A stretch of 47,121 nt of DNA from Gammaproteobacteria bacterium (GCA_022072255.1 JAJVHZ010000024.1:1-47121); one strand, 5' to 3'. Counted from the first letter of the stretch, positions 29,108-37,920 are shown. Numbers and translations: made by a program. Notes: generated by a model from the letters alone, not told the origin.

Positions 29108-30358
29108 GTGCCGCGCGCAATGCAGACCGGGGCGGGAAGGGTGCCGGGTGCGGCGACCCTGCTCGTCTACGCAGCCGCACTGCTGCAGGGCCTGATGTTG
29201 GTATCGGTGCCGGCGCTCAGCACCGCGCTCAGGCAGTCGCTGATGCTCAGCGATGGCGGCTACGGCTCGCTGTTCCTGCCGCAAGTGCTGTGCACGACGC
29301 TGGCGGCGCTCGCCGGCGGCGAGCTCGCCAAGCGGATGCCGTTGAAACTGCTCCTGCTCGCCGCGCTGCTCGCCAACGCGGCGGCGCAGCTTGCGCTGGC
29401 CGCGAGCGCGGGGGTTTCGGCGCAGTGGGGCTACCCCGTGCTGCTCACGACGACCTCGCTGCTGGGGTGGGGCTTCGGACTGTCGAGCGCGCCGCTCAAC
29501 ACCTACCCGGTGCTGCTGTTTCCACAGCGGCGCGACGCGGCGGTGGTCGCGCTGCACACGGCGCTCGGCATCGGACTGGCGATCGGGCCGCTCATCGCGG
29601 CGCCGTTCCTCATGCGCGCCGGCTGGTGGCAGTTCCCGCTGCTACTGAGCGCGGCCACCGCGGCGCTCACCCTGGCGATCGCGATGGCGCGTCTCGAGGA
29701 GCCGCGGACGCATGCGTCGGGCACGTCGACTTCCTCATCGCCGGCGGGCGGCCGCTACCGGATCGCGGCGCCCTTCGTCCTGATCGCGGTGCTCTATGCT
29801 TTCGCCGAGGGCACGTTCAGCAACTGGGCGGTCATCTATCTGCAGGAGGATCGCGCCCTGCCGGCGTCGGTGGCGACGGCGGCGCTGTCGGTGTTCTGGG
29901 CGGCGCTGGCCGCCGGTCGACTGCTGATTGCCGCCGTGGTGCTGCGCATGCCGCCGCACCGCGTCTGGCTGGCGCTGCCGCTCATGATGATCGCCGTTTT
30001 CCTCGCCCTGCCGCAGGTGCGCGGGAGCGCTGGCGCGCTCGCCGCCTACGCGATGGCAGGGCTGGCGTGCTCGGCCTTCTTCCCGCTCACCATCAGTCAC
30101 GCCGTGCAGCGCCTGCCCTCGGACACGGCGTGGGTATCCTCGGTGCTGGTGGCGGCGCTGATGACCGGGGTCGGACTGGGCACCTTTCTCATCGCGCCGC
30201 TACGCGAGGTGCTCAGCCTGGGGGTGCTGTTCCGTTACTCGGCCATCTACCCGCTGGTGGCGGCGGCGCTGATAATCGGGGTGATCGTCACCGGCAGACG
30301 GCGGCGGGAGGGAACCGTGGCAGCGGCGCGGCGCGTGAGCGCGATGGCCCGAGTGTAG
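29108..30358 (+). CDS. MFS transporter, sugar-permease-like
   Basis: A 416-residue inner-membrane protein with about twelve helices. Visible features are LFLPQVLCTTLAALAGGELA, the cytoplasmic loop AKRMPLKLLLLAAL, the central hydrophilic loop rich in Ser/Thr near residues 200-212, and FAEGTFSNWAVIYLQED at the start of the second half. The latter resembles fucose/glucose permease-like MFS proteins. The GTG at 29108 follows the glucosidase stop after 2 nt, with GGAG 12 nt upstream. As the last gene of the sugar cluster it probably imports the glycoside cleaved by the two hydrolases. This is inferred from position. Confidence 0.85.
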   Translation: MPRAMQTGAGRVPGAATLLVYAAALLQGLMLVSVPALSTALRQSLMLSDGGYGSLFLPQVLCTTLAALAGGELAKRMPLKLLLLAALLANAAAQLALAASAGVSAQWGYPVLLTTTSLLGWGFGLSSAPLNTYPVLLFPQRRDAAVVALHTALGIGLAIGPLIAAPFLMRAGWWQFPLLLSAATAALTLAIAMARLEEPRTHASGTSTSSSPAGGRYRIAAPFVLIAVLYAFAEGTFSNWAVIYLQEDRALPASVATAALSVFWAALAAGRLLIAAVVLRMPPHRVWLALPLMMIAVFLALPQVRGSAGALAAYAMAGLACSAFFPLTISHAVQRLPSDTAWVSSVLVAALMTGVGLGTFLIAPLREVLSLGVLFRYSAIYPLVAAALIIGVIVTGRRRREGTVAAARRVSAMARV

Positions 30359-30367
30359 TGTGGGAGA

Positions 30368-30391
30368 CGCCCCGCCGCGAGCGGCGAGGCG
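30368..30391. terminator. Bidirectional hairpin between convergent genes
   Basis: CGCC-cc-GCCGC pairs with GCGGC-ga-GGCG, a 9-bp stem with one internal mismatch pair. It fills the 34-nt gap between the transporter stop and the stop of the convergent lipoprotein gene. It has no U tract. Confidence 0.4.
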
Positions 30392-30392
30392 A

Positions 30393-30866
30393 TCAGCTGC
30401 GCTGGCGCATGTGGCTGAGCAGTTGCGCGCTCGGCCGGCCGTCGACCAGCAGGCCGTTCTTCTGCTGGTAGGCACGGATCGCGCCGGCGGTCTTGGGACC
30501 GGCGATGCCGTCGACGGCGCCGCTGTAGTAGCCCAGGCTCTTCAGCGTGCTCTGGATCTCGCGCACGGTGGAGGGGGCCGTATAGGCATACTGCGATGGC
30601 GCCGGCGCCGGGGCGGAGGCGTGGCCCTGTTTCCATGCGGGGCGGCCGAGATTGATCTGATCCTCGCGGGTCAGGGCGCCGGTCAGTCCGCCGGCGGTCG
30701 CGCCTATCACCGCGCCCTGCAGTACGGTCATGCCGGTCACGGCGCCGAGCACCGCGCCCGCGCTCGCGCCTATGCCTGCGCCGCTCACGCCGCGTTCCGT
30801 CGGTGTGGATCCGCAGCCGCTGAAGACCAGGGCGGCGGCGGCCATCGTCACGATCCTCTTGTACAT
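30393..30866 (-). CDS. Glycine-zipper lipoprotein with peptidoglycan-binding domain
   Basis: A 157-residue lipoprotein: signal peptide MYKRIVTMAAAALVFSGC with lipobox C18, then a glycine zipper (about 29-66, GAGIGASAGAVLGAVTG) that can insert in membranes. A Pro/Ala linker follows, and a C-terminal PG_binding_1 domain (about 100-152, VREIQSTLKSLGYYSGAVDG, then TAGAIRAYQQKNGLLVDG). It probably links the outer membrane to the cell wall. GAGGAG lies 6 nt before the ATG, and a possible -10 TAGACT is at 30917-30912. No enzyme function is expected. Confidence 0.87.
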   Translation of the reverse strand: MYKRIVTMAAAALVFSGCGSTPTERGVSGAGIGASAGAVLGAVTGMTVLQGAVIGATAGGLTGALTREDQINLGRPAWKQGHASAPAPAPSQYAYTAPSTVREIQSTLKSLGYYSGAVDGIAGPKTAGAIRAYQQKNGLLVDGRPSAQLLSHMRQRS

Positions 30867-31011
30867 GCCTTTCTCCTCGCAGGAATCAGGATGGCGGTTC
30901 GAACCGGGCGCAGTCTAGGCGATCGCGCGCCGCGGGCCGTGCGAAATCGCCCGCAGAATCGGGTGTCGCGCGGCTGACGCGGCGGAGTGTCGGGGGCGGC
31001 CCGGTGGCGGT

Positions 31012-31017
31012 TACTAT
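31012..31017 (+). promoter_or_regulatory. -10 element giving a possibly leaderless mRNA
   Basis: TACTAT ends 6 nt before the ATG at 31024, so transcription would start at or next to the start codon. There is no Shine-Dalgarno sequence in the upstream DNA. The -35 region is not convincing. Confidence 0.35.
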
Positions 31018-31023
31018 TGCCGC

Positions 31024-31401
31024 ATGCAGATCCTGGACATGCTGGCCGAGCAGCGCATCCTCGAGGCGATCGGGCGCGGCGAATTCGACGGCCTGCCGGG
31101 CAGCGGTCGTCCGCTCGATCTCGATGAGGACATGACCGTACCGGAGGAACTGCGGGTTGCGTACCGCATCCTGAAGAACGCCGGGTTCCTGCCGCGGGAG
31201 GTCGAGATGCGGCGGGAGATACACGACGTGCGCGAGTTGATTCGGGCCACGGCGGGCGAGGCGCGCGGCGCGCCCGAGCGGCGCCTGCAGTACCTGCTGA
31301 TGTGCCTGGAGATGCAGCGCGGCGGCGAGGGCCTGCCCGTGGCTGCGGAGGCATACCTGGCGCAGGTGCGCGATCGCATGAGTGCCGTGCCGGCGGGCTG
31401 A
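31024..31401 (+). CDS. DUF1992 (DnaJ-homologue-like) protein
   Basis: A 125-residue soluble protein of the DUF1992 family. The signature is the N-terminal block EQRILEAIGRGEFDGLPGSG followed by RPLDLDEDMTVPEELRVAYR and the helix ILKNAGFLPREVEM. The family is annotated as DnaJ-homologue-like because it occurs in DNAJC28-type proteins, but it lacks the J domain HPD and has no proven activity. The ATG at 31024 has no ribosome site and lies right after a -10-like hexamer. The next gene, kup, starts 200 nt downstream and is probably transcribed separately. Confidence 0.87.
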   Translation: MQILDMLAEQRILEAIGRGEFDGLPGSGRPLDLDEDMTVPEELRVAYRILKNAGFLPREVEMRREIHDVRELIRATAGEARGAPERRLQYLLMCLEMQRGGEGLPVAAEAYLAQVRDRMSAVPAG

Positions 31402-31487
31402 ATCCTCAGGCCGCAGCTCCCTTCGATATTGTCAAGGCGGCTGCCGCGCTCCGCTCCGCGCCTGTCGCGGGGCCATCGGTATTCATC

Positions 31488-31493
31488 TATACT
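31488..31493 (+). promoter_or_regulatory. kup: Candidate -10 element for kup
   Basis: TATACT lies 109 nt before the kup start and would give a leader of about 100 nt. No clear -35 is seen at 16-18 nt. I found no recognisable riboswitch fold in the leader. Confidence 0.3.
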
Positions 31494-31601
31494 GCGCCGC
31501 GTCATGCTGGGGTTTCCCTCCGGGGCGCTGTTCGCCGTACGGGCAACATCTGCCGGGATGCGCGTTACGAAAACAACAATCCACCACGCGAGCGGCCAGT
31601 C

Positions 31602-33494
31602 GTGAACAGCGTCAGCCGCCACGACCACAAGGCCAGCCTGTCGGCACTCATGCTCGGCGCGCTGGGTGTCGTCTACGGCGACATCGGCACCAGCCCCCTG
31701 TACGCCCTGCGCGAATGCTTCCTCGCCACCCACCACGCCCTGGCCGTCGAGGAGGCCAACGTCCTCGGGGTGCTGTCGGTGATCTTCTGGGTGCTCATCC
31801 TGGTCATCTCCGTCGAGTACGTCGCCTTCATCCTGCGGGCGGACAATCGCGGCGAGGGCGGGATCCTCGCGCTGATGGCGCTGGTGGTCGGACGGACCCG
31901 CAAGGAATCCGTCAGCAAGCCGCTGTTCATCTTCCTCGGCCTCGTCGGCGCCGCGCTGCTGTTCGCCGACGCGATGATCACGCCGGCCATCTCGGTGCTG
32001 AGCGCGGTCGAGGGCCTGGAGGTCGAGACCGCCCTGTTCAAGCCCTTCGTCGTGCCGATCGCCGTCACCATCCTGGTCGCGCTCTACCTCTCGCAGCGCT
32101 ATGGGACGGCGCGCATCGGCGCCGTCTTCGGCCCGGTGATGACGCTCTGGTTCACGACGCTCGGCATCGTCGGCATCGCCCAGATCCTCCAGGAGCCGCA
32201 GGTGCTGCGCGCGCTCAATCCGGCCTACGCCGTGTCCTTTTTCATGGAGAACCACTGGGTGGCCTTCAAGGTCATGGGGTCGGTGTTCCTGGTCGTCACC
32301 GGCGGCGAGGCCCTCTATGCCGACATGGGTCATTTCGGCCGCAGGCCGATCCAGTACGCCTGGTTCGGCCTGGCGCTGCCGGGGCTGGCGCTGAACTACT
32401 TCGGCCAGGGCGCGCTGCTGTTGCGCTCCCCGGAGGTGCTGGACAGTCTGTTCTACCAGACGGTGCCGGCGTGGGGACTGCTGCCGATGGTGGCGCTGGC
32501 CACGGCCGCCACGGTGATCGCCTCGCAGGCGGTCATCTCCGGCGCCTTCTCGGTGGCCAACCAGGGCATACAGCTCGGCTTTGTCCCGCGCCTGACCATC
32601 ATGCAGACCTCGGCGAAGTCGATCGGGCAGATCTACGTACCGGCGGTCAACTGGGTCTTCATGTTCGGCACGCTGGGCCTGGTAATCAGCTTCGGCGAGT
32701 CCGGCAGGCTGGCCGCCGCCTACGGCGTGGCGGTGTCGACCACGATGCTGGCGACGACGCTGTTCCTGTTCTTCGTCGCACGCCGGGTCTGGAAGTGGTC
32801 GGTGCCGGCGTCGATCCTCATCGCCATCCCTTTCCTGTGCATCGACCTCACCTTCTTCACCTCCAACCTGCTGAAGATCCCCGCCGGCGGCTGGCTGCCG
32901 GTCGTCTTCGCGGTGCTCATCTTCGTCGCGATGGACACCTGGAAGAGGGGCCGCGACCTGCTGCAGACGAAGCTCGCCGAGGAGCACTTCGCCGTCGAGC
33001 TTTTCCTGGCGAGCATCGCCGGAGGCGGACCGACACGGGTCGGGGGCACCGCCGTGTTTCTCACCGCCGACGCCGGCGGCGTGCCGCGCTCGCTGCTGCA
33101 CAACCTCAAGCACAACAAGGTGCTGCACGAGACCGTGGTGCTGCTGACCGTGGAGACCGAGCGCATACCCTTCGTGGCGGCCAGCGAGCGCATGGAGTTC
33201 GAGACGCTCGGCATGGGCCTGCACCGCATGCGGCTGGAGTACGGATTCCTCGAGCGGCCGGACGTCCCCGCGGCGCTGGAGGCCGTGGATCCGGCCGTGT
33301 TCAAGTACGACCTGATGGACACGACGTTCTTCCTCGGCCGCGAGACCATCATCGTGGGGGCGGGGGAGTCGCGTTTGAGCCGCTGGCGGCGAAGGCTGTT
33401 CGCGGTGATGGCGCGCAACGCGCTGAGCGCAGCGGGCTTCTTCCGGCTCCCGGTCAACCGGGTGGTGGAGGTGGGCTACCAGATCGAGCTGTAG
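31602..33494 (+). CDS. kup: Low-affinity potassium transporter Kup
   Basis: A 630-residue potassium uptake protein of the KUP/HAK/KT family, an inner-membrane K+/H+ symporter. The family signature GALGVVYGDIGTSPLYALRE is in the first helix (about residues 17-36). GGEGGILALMAL-like sequence appears as NRGEGGILALMALV, and VTGGEALYADMGHFGRRPI lies near the middle. About twelve helices are followed by a C-terminal cytoplasmic domain of about 170 residues. The GTG at 31602 (MNSVSRHDHK) fits the family start; upstream in-frame sequence is low complexity. It converges with motB. The length matches typical Kup proteins. Confidence 0.96.
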   Translation: MNSVSRHDHKASLSALMLGALGVVYGDIGTSPLYALRECFLATHHALAVEEANVLGVLSVIFWVLILVISVEYVAFILRADNRGEGGILALMALVVGRTRKESVSKPLFIFLGLVGAALLFADAMITPAISVLSAVEGLEVETALFKPFVVPIAVTILVALYLSQRYGTARIGAVFGPVMTLWFTTLGIVGIAQILQEPQVLRALNPAYAVSFFMENHWVAFKVMGSVFLVVTGGEALYADMGHFGRRPIQYAWFGLALPGLALNYFGQGALLLRSPEVLDSLFYQTVPAWGLLPMVALATAATVIASQAVISGAFSVANQGIQLGFVPRLTIMQTSAKSIGQIYVPAVNWVFMFGTLGLVISFGESGRLAAAYGVAVSTTMLATTLFLFFVARRVWKWSVPASILIAIPFLCIDLTFFTSNLLKIPAGGWLPVVFAVLIFVAMDTWKRGRDLLQTKLAEEHFAVELFLASIAGGGPTRVGGTAVFLTADAGGVPRSLLHNLKHNKVLHETVVLLTVETERIPFVAASERMEFETLGMGLHRMRLEYGFLERPDVPAALEAVDPAVFKYDLMDTTFFLGRETIIVGAGESRLSRWRRRLFAVMARNALSAAGFFRLPVNRVVEVGYQIEL

Positions 33495-33542
33495 GGTCGC
33501 CGGCGCGTCGCCGCGCTCCTCGCGGGCGCTGAGCATTGCCGC

Positions 33543-34589
33543 TCAGGCGCCGGCGTCGTCGACCTGCTTCCTGCGCGTGGTGTTCGTGGCGGACGGCTTC
33601 GCGGACTTCTTCCTGGCCTTCTCCGCGCCCGGCTTGCCGGCCGGCGCCGCCGCCCCGGCACCGGGCATGCCGCCGGTCGCGGGCACCGCTGCGCCTTCGC
33701 CCTCCGAAACGGCCTTCTCCGTGTCCTTGTTCATGACCACGATACTGATGCGGCGATTGATCGGGTTGTAGGGGTTTTTCTTGTCGAACAGCACCGAGTC
33801 GCTCAATCCGACGACGCGGCCGATCTTCGCTTCGTTCAACCCGGCCTCCACCAGCGTGCGGCGCGCGGCGTTGGCGCGATCGGCGGAGAGCTCCCAGTTG
33901 CTGTAGCCGTTGCTGCCCGCGAACGGCGTGCGGTCGGTGTGCCCGGAGATGCTGATCCGGTTGCCGGACTTGTTGATCACCCGTGAGACCTCCTTGAGGA
34001 TGGTCTGCGTGTAGCTCTTCAGGTTGGCGCTGCCGCTGTCGAACATGGGCCGGTTTTCCTTGTCGACGATCTGGATCCGCAGCCCCTCGCTGGTGATGTC
34101 CAGCAGCAGCTGATCCTTGAAAGGCGCCAATGCCTGGCCCGCCTGTGTGCTCTTCTTCAGATCCTCGAGCAGCGATTCCATCTCGTCGCGTTCCTTCTTG
34201 CGGGCCATCTCCTCGAGTTCCTCGGCGGTGATGTCCTCCAGGGTGGCCTTGCCGGCATTGGCGTCGTCGCTCTCGGTCTCGATCTCGCCGGGCTTGTTGT
34301 GCTGCAGGGGGTTCATGCCCTCGCCGGTGGGAACGTCCATCTCACCGCCGTTCTTGATCATGCTGTTGCTCGCGCCGCCGGGGCCCGGCACCGCGCTGGG
34401 ATTGTTGAAGTAGTCCGAGATCGCGGCCTTCTGCTCGGGGGTGGTGGAGCCGAGCAGCCACATCAGCATGAAGAAGGCCATCATGGCCGTAACGAAGTCC
34501 GCGAACGCGACCTTCCACGAGCCGCCGTGATGGCCGTGCCCGCCCTTCTTGATCCGCTTGATGATGATCGGCTGGTTGTCGTTCGCCAT
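33543..34589 (-). CDS. motB: Flagellar stator protein MotB
   Basis: A 348-residue stator subunit. Its single membrane helix contains WKVAFADFVTAMMAFFMLMW, with the proton-carrying Asp at D31. A linker with a charged coiled segment (about 125-150) follows, and then the OmpA-like peptidoglycan-binding domain (about 175-290) with ISISGHTDRTPF, NWELSADRANAARRTLVEAG and NPINRRISIVV. The C-terminal tail (about 295-348) is a low-complexity Gly/Ala/Pro stretch ending in many Lys/Arg, longer than usual. It forms the stator with MotA, whose gene lies 36 nt upstream. Confidence 0.96.
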   Translation of the reverse strand: MANDNQPIIIKRIKKGGHGHHGGSWKVAFADFVTAMMAFFMLMWLLGSTTPEQKAAISDYFNNPSAVPGPGGASNSMIKNGGEMDVPTGEGMNPLQHNKPGEIETESDDANAGKATLEDITAEELEEMARKKERDEMESLLEDLKKSTQAGQALAPFKDQLLLDITSEGLRIQIVDKENRPMFDSGSANLKSYTQTILKEVSRVINKSGNRISISGHTDRTPFAGSNGYSNWELSADRANAARRTLVEAGLNEAKIGRVVGLSDSVLFDKKNPYNPINRRISIVVMNKDTEKAVSEGEGAAVPATGGMPGAGAAAPAGKPGAEKARKKSAKPSATNTTRRKQVDDAGA

Positions 34590-34625
34590 GGCGTCTCCCC
34601 GTTACCGCCTGCTCGCCGGCGCGAT

Positions 34626-35480
34626 CTACTTCTTCTGCTTCACGTGCGCTTCCAGTTCCCTGAAGCTGGGCCGCTCGTTGGAGAAGATGGCCTTGCGCCC
34701 GAACTCCACCGCGATCTGCGGCGCGTAGCCCTGCAGGGAGGCGACGATCGTGGTCTTCAGACACTTGTAGAACTGGGACTCATCGCGGCCGATGTGGTCC
34801 ATCAGCGAGGAGAACGGACCGAAGAAACCGTAGGCGAACAGTATGCCGAGCAGCGTGCCGACCAGCGCCACGGCGACGTGGTGGCCGAGCTCCTCCGGCG
34901 GGCCGCCGAGGTGGCTCATGGTGATGACGATGCCGAGCACGGCGGCGACGATACCGAACCCGGGCAGGCCGTCGGCGATACGCGATACCGCGGCGGGGAC
35001 CTGGTGGGCCTCTTCGTGGTGCGTCTCCAGCTCCACCTCCATCAGGTTCTCCAGCTCGATGGCGTTCATGTTGCCGCCCACCATCATCCGCAGGTAATCG
35101 GTGATGAAGTCCACGATGTGATGATCCTTCTGGATCGTCGGGTACTTCTTGAAGATGGCGCTCTTCCCGGGTTCCTCGACGTCCGCCTCCAGCGCCATCA
35201 GCCCCTCCTTGCGGGCCTTGGTCAGCAGGTCATACATGAGCGCGAGCGCGTCCATGTACAGCGGCTTTTTGTACCTGGAACCCTTGAACAGCGCGCCGAA
35301 ACCCTTGAGTACGGATCTGATGACCTTGAAGGGATTGGAGATGATGAATGCGCCGACAGCCGCGCCGAGGATGACCAGCAGTTCCAGTGGCTGGATGATG
35401 GCGCCAATGTGCCCACCCGACAGGACGAAGCCTGACAGGATGCAGCCCATCATCACGATGATCCCACCGATAACGTTCAT
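34626..35480 (-). CDS. motA: Flagellar stator protein MotA
   Basis: A 284-residue four-helix stator subunit. It begins MNVIGGIIVMMGCILSGFVL, has a large cytoplasmic loop with AKFKKYP-like charged segments (IFKKYPTIQKDHH), and the family signature SRIADGLPGFGIVAAVLGIV with the conserved Pro in helix 3. Helix 4 is VALVGTLLGILFAYGFFGP. Charged loop residues that contact FliG are expected in RDESQFYKC and nearby. It is the first gene of a motA-motB operon under a sigma-28 promoter. No other flagellar genes are in the window. Confidence 0.97.
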   Translation of the reverse strand: MNVIGGIIVMMGCILSGFVLSGGHIGAIIQPLELLVILGAAVGAFIISNPFKVIRSVLKGFGALFKGSRYKKPLYMDALALMYDLLTKARKEGLMALEADVEEPGKSAIFKKYPTIQKDHHIVDFITDYLRMMVGGNMNAIELENLMEVELETHHEEAHQVPAAVSRIADGLPGFGIVAAVLGIVITMSHLGGPPEELGHHVAVALVGTLLGILFAYGFFGPFSSLMDHIGRDESQFYKCLKTTIVASLQGYAPQIAVEFGRKAIFSNERPSFRELEAHVKQKK

Positions 35481-35522
35481 ATTCCCCTGCCCCCACTTCC
35501 CGCTCGCAGATAACCATTGAAT

Positions 35523-35549
35523 CTATCGGCCGTATCGGTCGTTTCTTGA
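35523..35549 (-). promoter_or_regulatory. Sigma-28 (FliA) promoter of motAB
   Basis: On the minus strand TCAAGAAA (35549-35542), an 11-nt spacer and GCCGATAG (35530-35523) match the FliA consensus TAAAGTTT-N11-GCCGATAA at 4 of 8 and 7 of 8 positions, with the exact spacing. The motA ATG is 43 nt beyond the -10. This places motAB in the late flagellar regulon. Confidence 0.65.
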
Positions 35550-35747
35550 CCCGCGGGCTGGCGGCGCCGCGGTGGAATCGGGGCACGGGGCGGGGGCCCC
35601 GCCAGGCGGCGGCCCTGGCCCCGAGGGGGTTCCGGCCGGGTGGGGCCGCGGACCGTATCGGCAGACCCGCATTTCCTTCGGCTTCCTTGTGCGCGCACGA
35701 TCGCGTTACACTCGCGAAGGGGTGTTTCACTGCGGGGAATCCATAAC

Positions 35748-37151
35748 GTGAACAAGATCTTCCGTACCAAGAATCTGACGCCGGAGACCCATGGTCACAG
35801 CGGGCTGCGGCGCTGCCTGACGGCCTTCGACCTGACCCTGCTGGGCGTCGGCGCCATCATCGGAACCGGCATCTTTGTCCTGACCGGCATCGCCGCGGCG
35901 ACCCAGTCCGGCCCGGCGGTGGTCGTCTCGTTCATCGTCTCGGGCATCGCCTGCACCTTCGCGGCACTGTCCTACGCCGAACTGTCATCGAGCGTGGGCG
36001 GATGCGGCAGCGCCTACGGCTACAGCTACGCCGCATTCGGCGAGATCTTCGCCTGGATCATCGGCTGGGATCTGATCCTCGAGTACGGCGTGGCGGTGGC
36101 GGCCGTGGCCAATGGCTGGTCGGGCTATTTCGGCAAGGTGCTCGGGCTCATGGGATTCACCATCCCGGAGATGTGGACCAAGGCGCCGCCCATGGGCGGC
36201 TACGTGAACCTGCCCGCGGTGGGGATCGTCTTCCTGCTGATGGTGCTGCTCATCATCGGGGTGAAGGAGAGCGCGCGGACCAACGCGATCGCCGTGGCCA
36301 TCAAGCTGGGGACCATCGCGGTGTTCCTCGCGGTGGCCGTGTTCAACATCCATCCGGAGAACTGGTCGCCCTTCATGCCGTTCGGCTGGTTCGGCCACGG
36401 CGAGGACGGCAGACCCATAGGCGTGCTCGCCGGCGCCTCGCTGGTGTTTTTCGCCTACGTCGGTTTCGACGCCGTGTCCACGGCCGCGGAGGAGGCGAGC
36501 AATCCGAAGCGCGATCTGCCGATCGGCATCATCGGCTCGCTGCTGTTCTGCACGATCATCTATATCGTGGTCTCGGGCCTCCTGACCGGCATGGTGTCCT
36601 ACAGCTCGCTCAACGTCTCCTATCCGGTGGCCTACGCGCTGGAGCAGGTCGGCGTGCGCTGGGCCTCGGCGCTGGTCGCGACCGGCGCCTTCATGGGCCT
36701 GACCACCGTGATGCTGGTGCTCTATTACGGATTGACGCGCATCATTTTCGCGATGGGGCGCGACGGCCTGCTGCCGCCGTATCTCGGCCACGCCCACCCG
36801 CGCACGCAGACGCCGGTGCGCGTGATCACCATCTGCGGAGTGGTTATCATGGTGATCGCCGGCTTCATCCCGCTGGGCGAACTGGCCGAGCTGGTGAACA
36901 TCGGCACGCTGGCGGCCTTCGTGATGGTCTGCATCGGCGTGATCGTGCTGCGCCGTACGCGGCCCGACATGCACCGCCCGTTCGTCACGCCGTGGAGTCC
37001 GCTGTTCCCGCTGCTCGGGGCGCTGTCGTGTGGCGCGCTGATGGCCTTCCTGCCGGTGCACACCTGGGAGCGGTTCGTCATCTGGCTGGCGATCGGCATG
37101 GTGATCTATTTCGGCTACTCGGTTCGTCACAGCCGGCTTGCGCCCGCCTGA
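35748..37151 (+). CDS. APC-family amino-acid permease (cationic amino-acid type)
   Basis: A 467-residue inner-membrane transporter with about twelve helices. The APC signature is at the start: LTLLGVGAIIGTGIFVLTGI in helix 1, with GTG-type unwound substrate site, then SYAELSSSVGGCGSAYGYSY and VFFAYVGFDAVSTAAEEASN in helix 6. Relatives (YfnA/CAT type) import basic or neutral amino acids by H+ symport; the exact substrate is not visible. The GTG at 35748 has GGGGA about 11 nt upstream. A -10-like TACACT is at 35707-35712. It is divergent from motA and converges with mtgA across a 16-nt gap. Confidence 0.9.
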   Translation: MNKIFRTKNLTPETHGHSGLRRCLTAFDLTLLGVGAIIGTGIFVLTGIAAATQSGPAVVVSFIVSGIACTFAALSYAELSSSVGGCGSAYGYSYAAFGEIFAWIIGWDLILEYGVAVAAVANGWSGYFGKVLGLMGFTIPEMWTKAPPMGGYVNLPAVGIVFLLMVLLIIGVKESARTNAIAVAIKLGTIAVFLAVAVFNIHPENWSPFMPFGWFGHGEDGRPIGVLAGASLVFFAYVGFDAVSTAAEEASNPKRDLPIGIIGSLLFCTIIYIVVSGLLTGMVSYSSLNVSYPVAYALEQVGVRWASALVATGAFMGLTTVMLVLYYGLTRIIFAMGRDGLLPPYLGHAHPRTQTPVRVITICGVVIMVIAGFIPLGELAELVNIGTLAAFVMVCIGVIVLRRTRPDMHRPFVTPWSPLFPLLGALSCGALMAFLPVHTWERFVIWLAIGMVIYFGYSVRHSRLAPA

Positions 37152-37167
37152 GCGGCGGCGTCCGCGC

Positions 37168-37920
37168 CTAGAGCTCCTCGAGATAGGCCACGCCGCCCAG
37201 TTGCCGCATCTGACGCATGATCCAGGCGCGGCGGTCGAGGAGGTAGCGGGACGGCGCCTGTACGCGCAGGCGCAGCGGACTCGGAAGCACGGCGGCCAGC
37301 AGCGCGGCGTCGCCGACGCTGAGCGAACCGGGCGGGCGGCGCAGCAGGTAGGTGGACGCCGCCGGCACGCCGTAGACCCCGTCGCCGAACTGGGCGATGT
37401 TCAGATACACCTCCAGGGTGCGGCGCTTGCTCCAGGTCATTTCGATCAGCGCCGTGAACCACGCCTCGAGTCCCTTGCGAACCATGCTCCTGCCCGGCCA
37501 GAGGAACAGGTTCTTCGCGACCTGCTGCGAGATGGTGCTGGCGCCGCGCACGGTGCCGTCGCGCTGATTGTGCTGCCACGCCCTGCGTATGGCCTGCAGA
37601 TCGAAGCCGGAGTGATAGGGGAAGAGTTGATCCTCGGCGGCGATCACCGCCAGCGCGGCGTTCGGCGAGAGCTTCTCCCAGTCGAGCCAGACATAGCGCG
37701 TGCGGTAGTCCTCGCGGCCGTCGCGGAGCGCCTGCCATTTCGCCCGCAGCATGAAGGCGCTCGTCGGCGGGTCGAGGTGGCGCAGCGCCAGCACCGGGCC
37801 GGCCGTCGTCACCACGAATACGCACAGTGCCGCGGCGATCCATCGCCAGGGGCGGAATCGCCTCGGAGTTCCTCGGCGCGCCATCGCGCGCCGGCGTGTT
37901 CGGTCCGGGTCCGGATGCAT
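37168..37920 (-). CDS. mtgA: Monofunctional peptidoglycan transglycosylase
   Basis: A 250-residue GT51 glycosyltransferase that polymerises lipid II into glycan strands on the outer face of the inner membrane. One membrane helix (about 26-46) is followed by the catalytic domain with the GT51 motifs: AAEDQLFPYHSGFD with the catalytic Glu, GASTISQQVAKNLFLW, RKGLEAWFTALIEMTWSKRR and LEVYLNIAQFG with the second catalytic Glu. No transpeptidase domain follows. An in-frame ATG at 37884 would give 238 residues; neither start has a clear ribosome site. It is divergent from rlmM. Confidence 0.95.
   Translation of the reverse strand: MHPDPDRTRRRAMARRGTPRRFRPWRWIAAALCVFVVTTAGPVLALRHLDPPTSAFMLRAKWQALRDGREDYRTRYVWLDWEKLSPNAALAVIAAEDQLFPYHSGFDLQAIRRAWQHNQRDGTVRGASTISQQVAKNLFLWPGRSMVRKGLEAWFTALIEMTWSKRRTLEVYLNIAQFGDGVYGVPAASTYLLRRPPGSLSVGDAALLAAVLPSPLRLRVQAPSRYLLDRRAWIMRQMRQLGGVAYLEEL

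Noticed and set aside
31494-31601. Possible riboswitch in the kup leader
   Set aside because: The leader is about 100 nt, but I could not see a conserved core of any known K+-related or cyclic-dinucleotide riboswitch.
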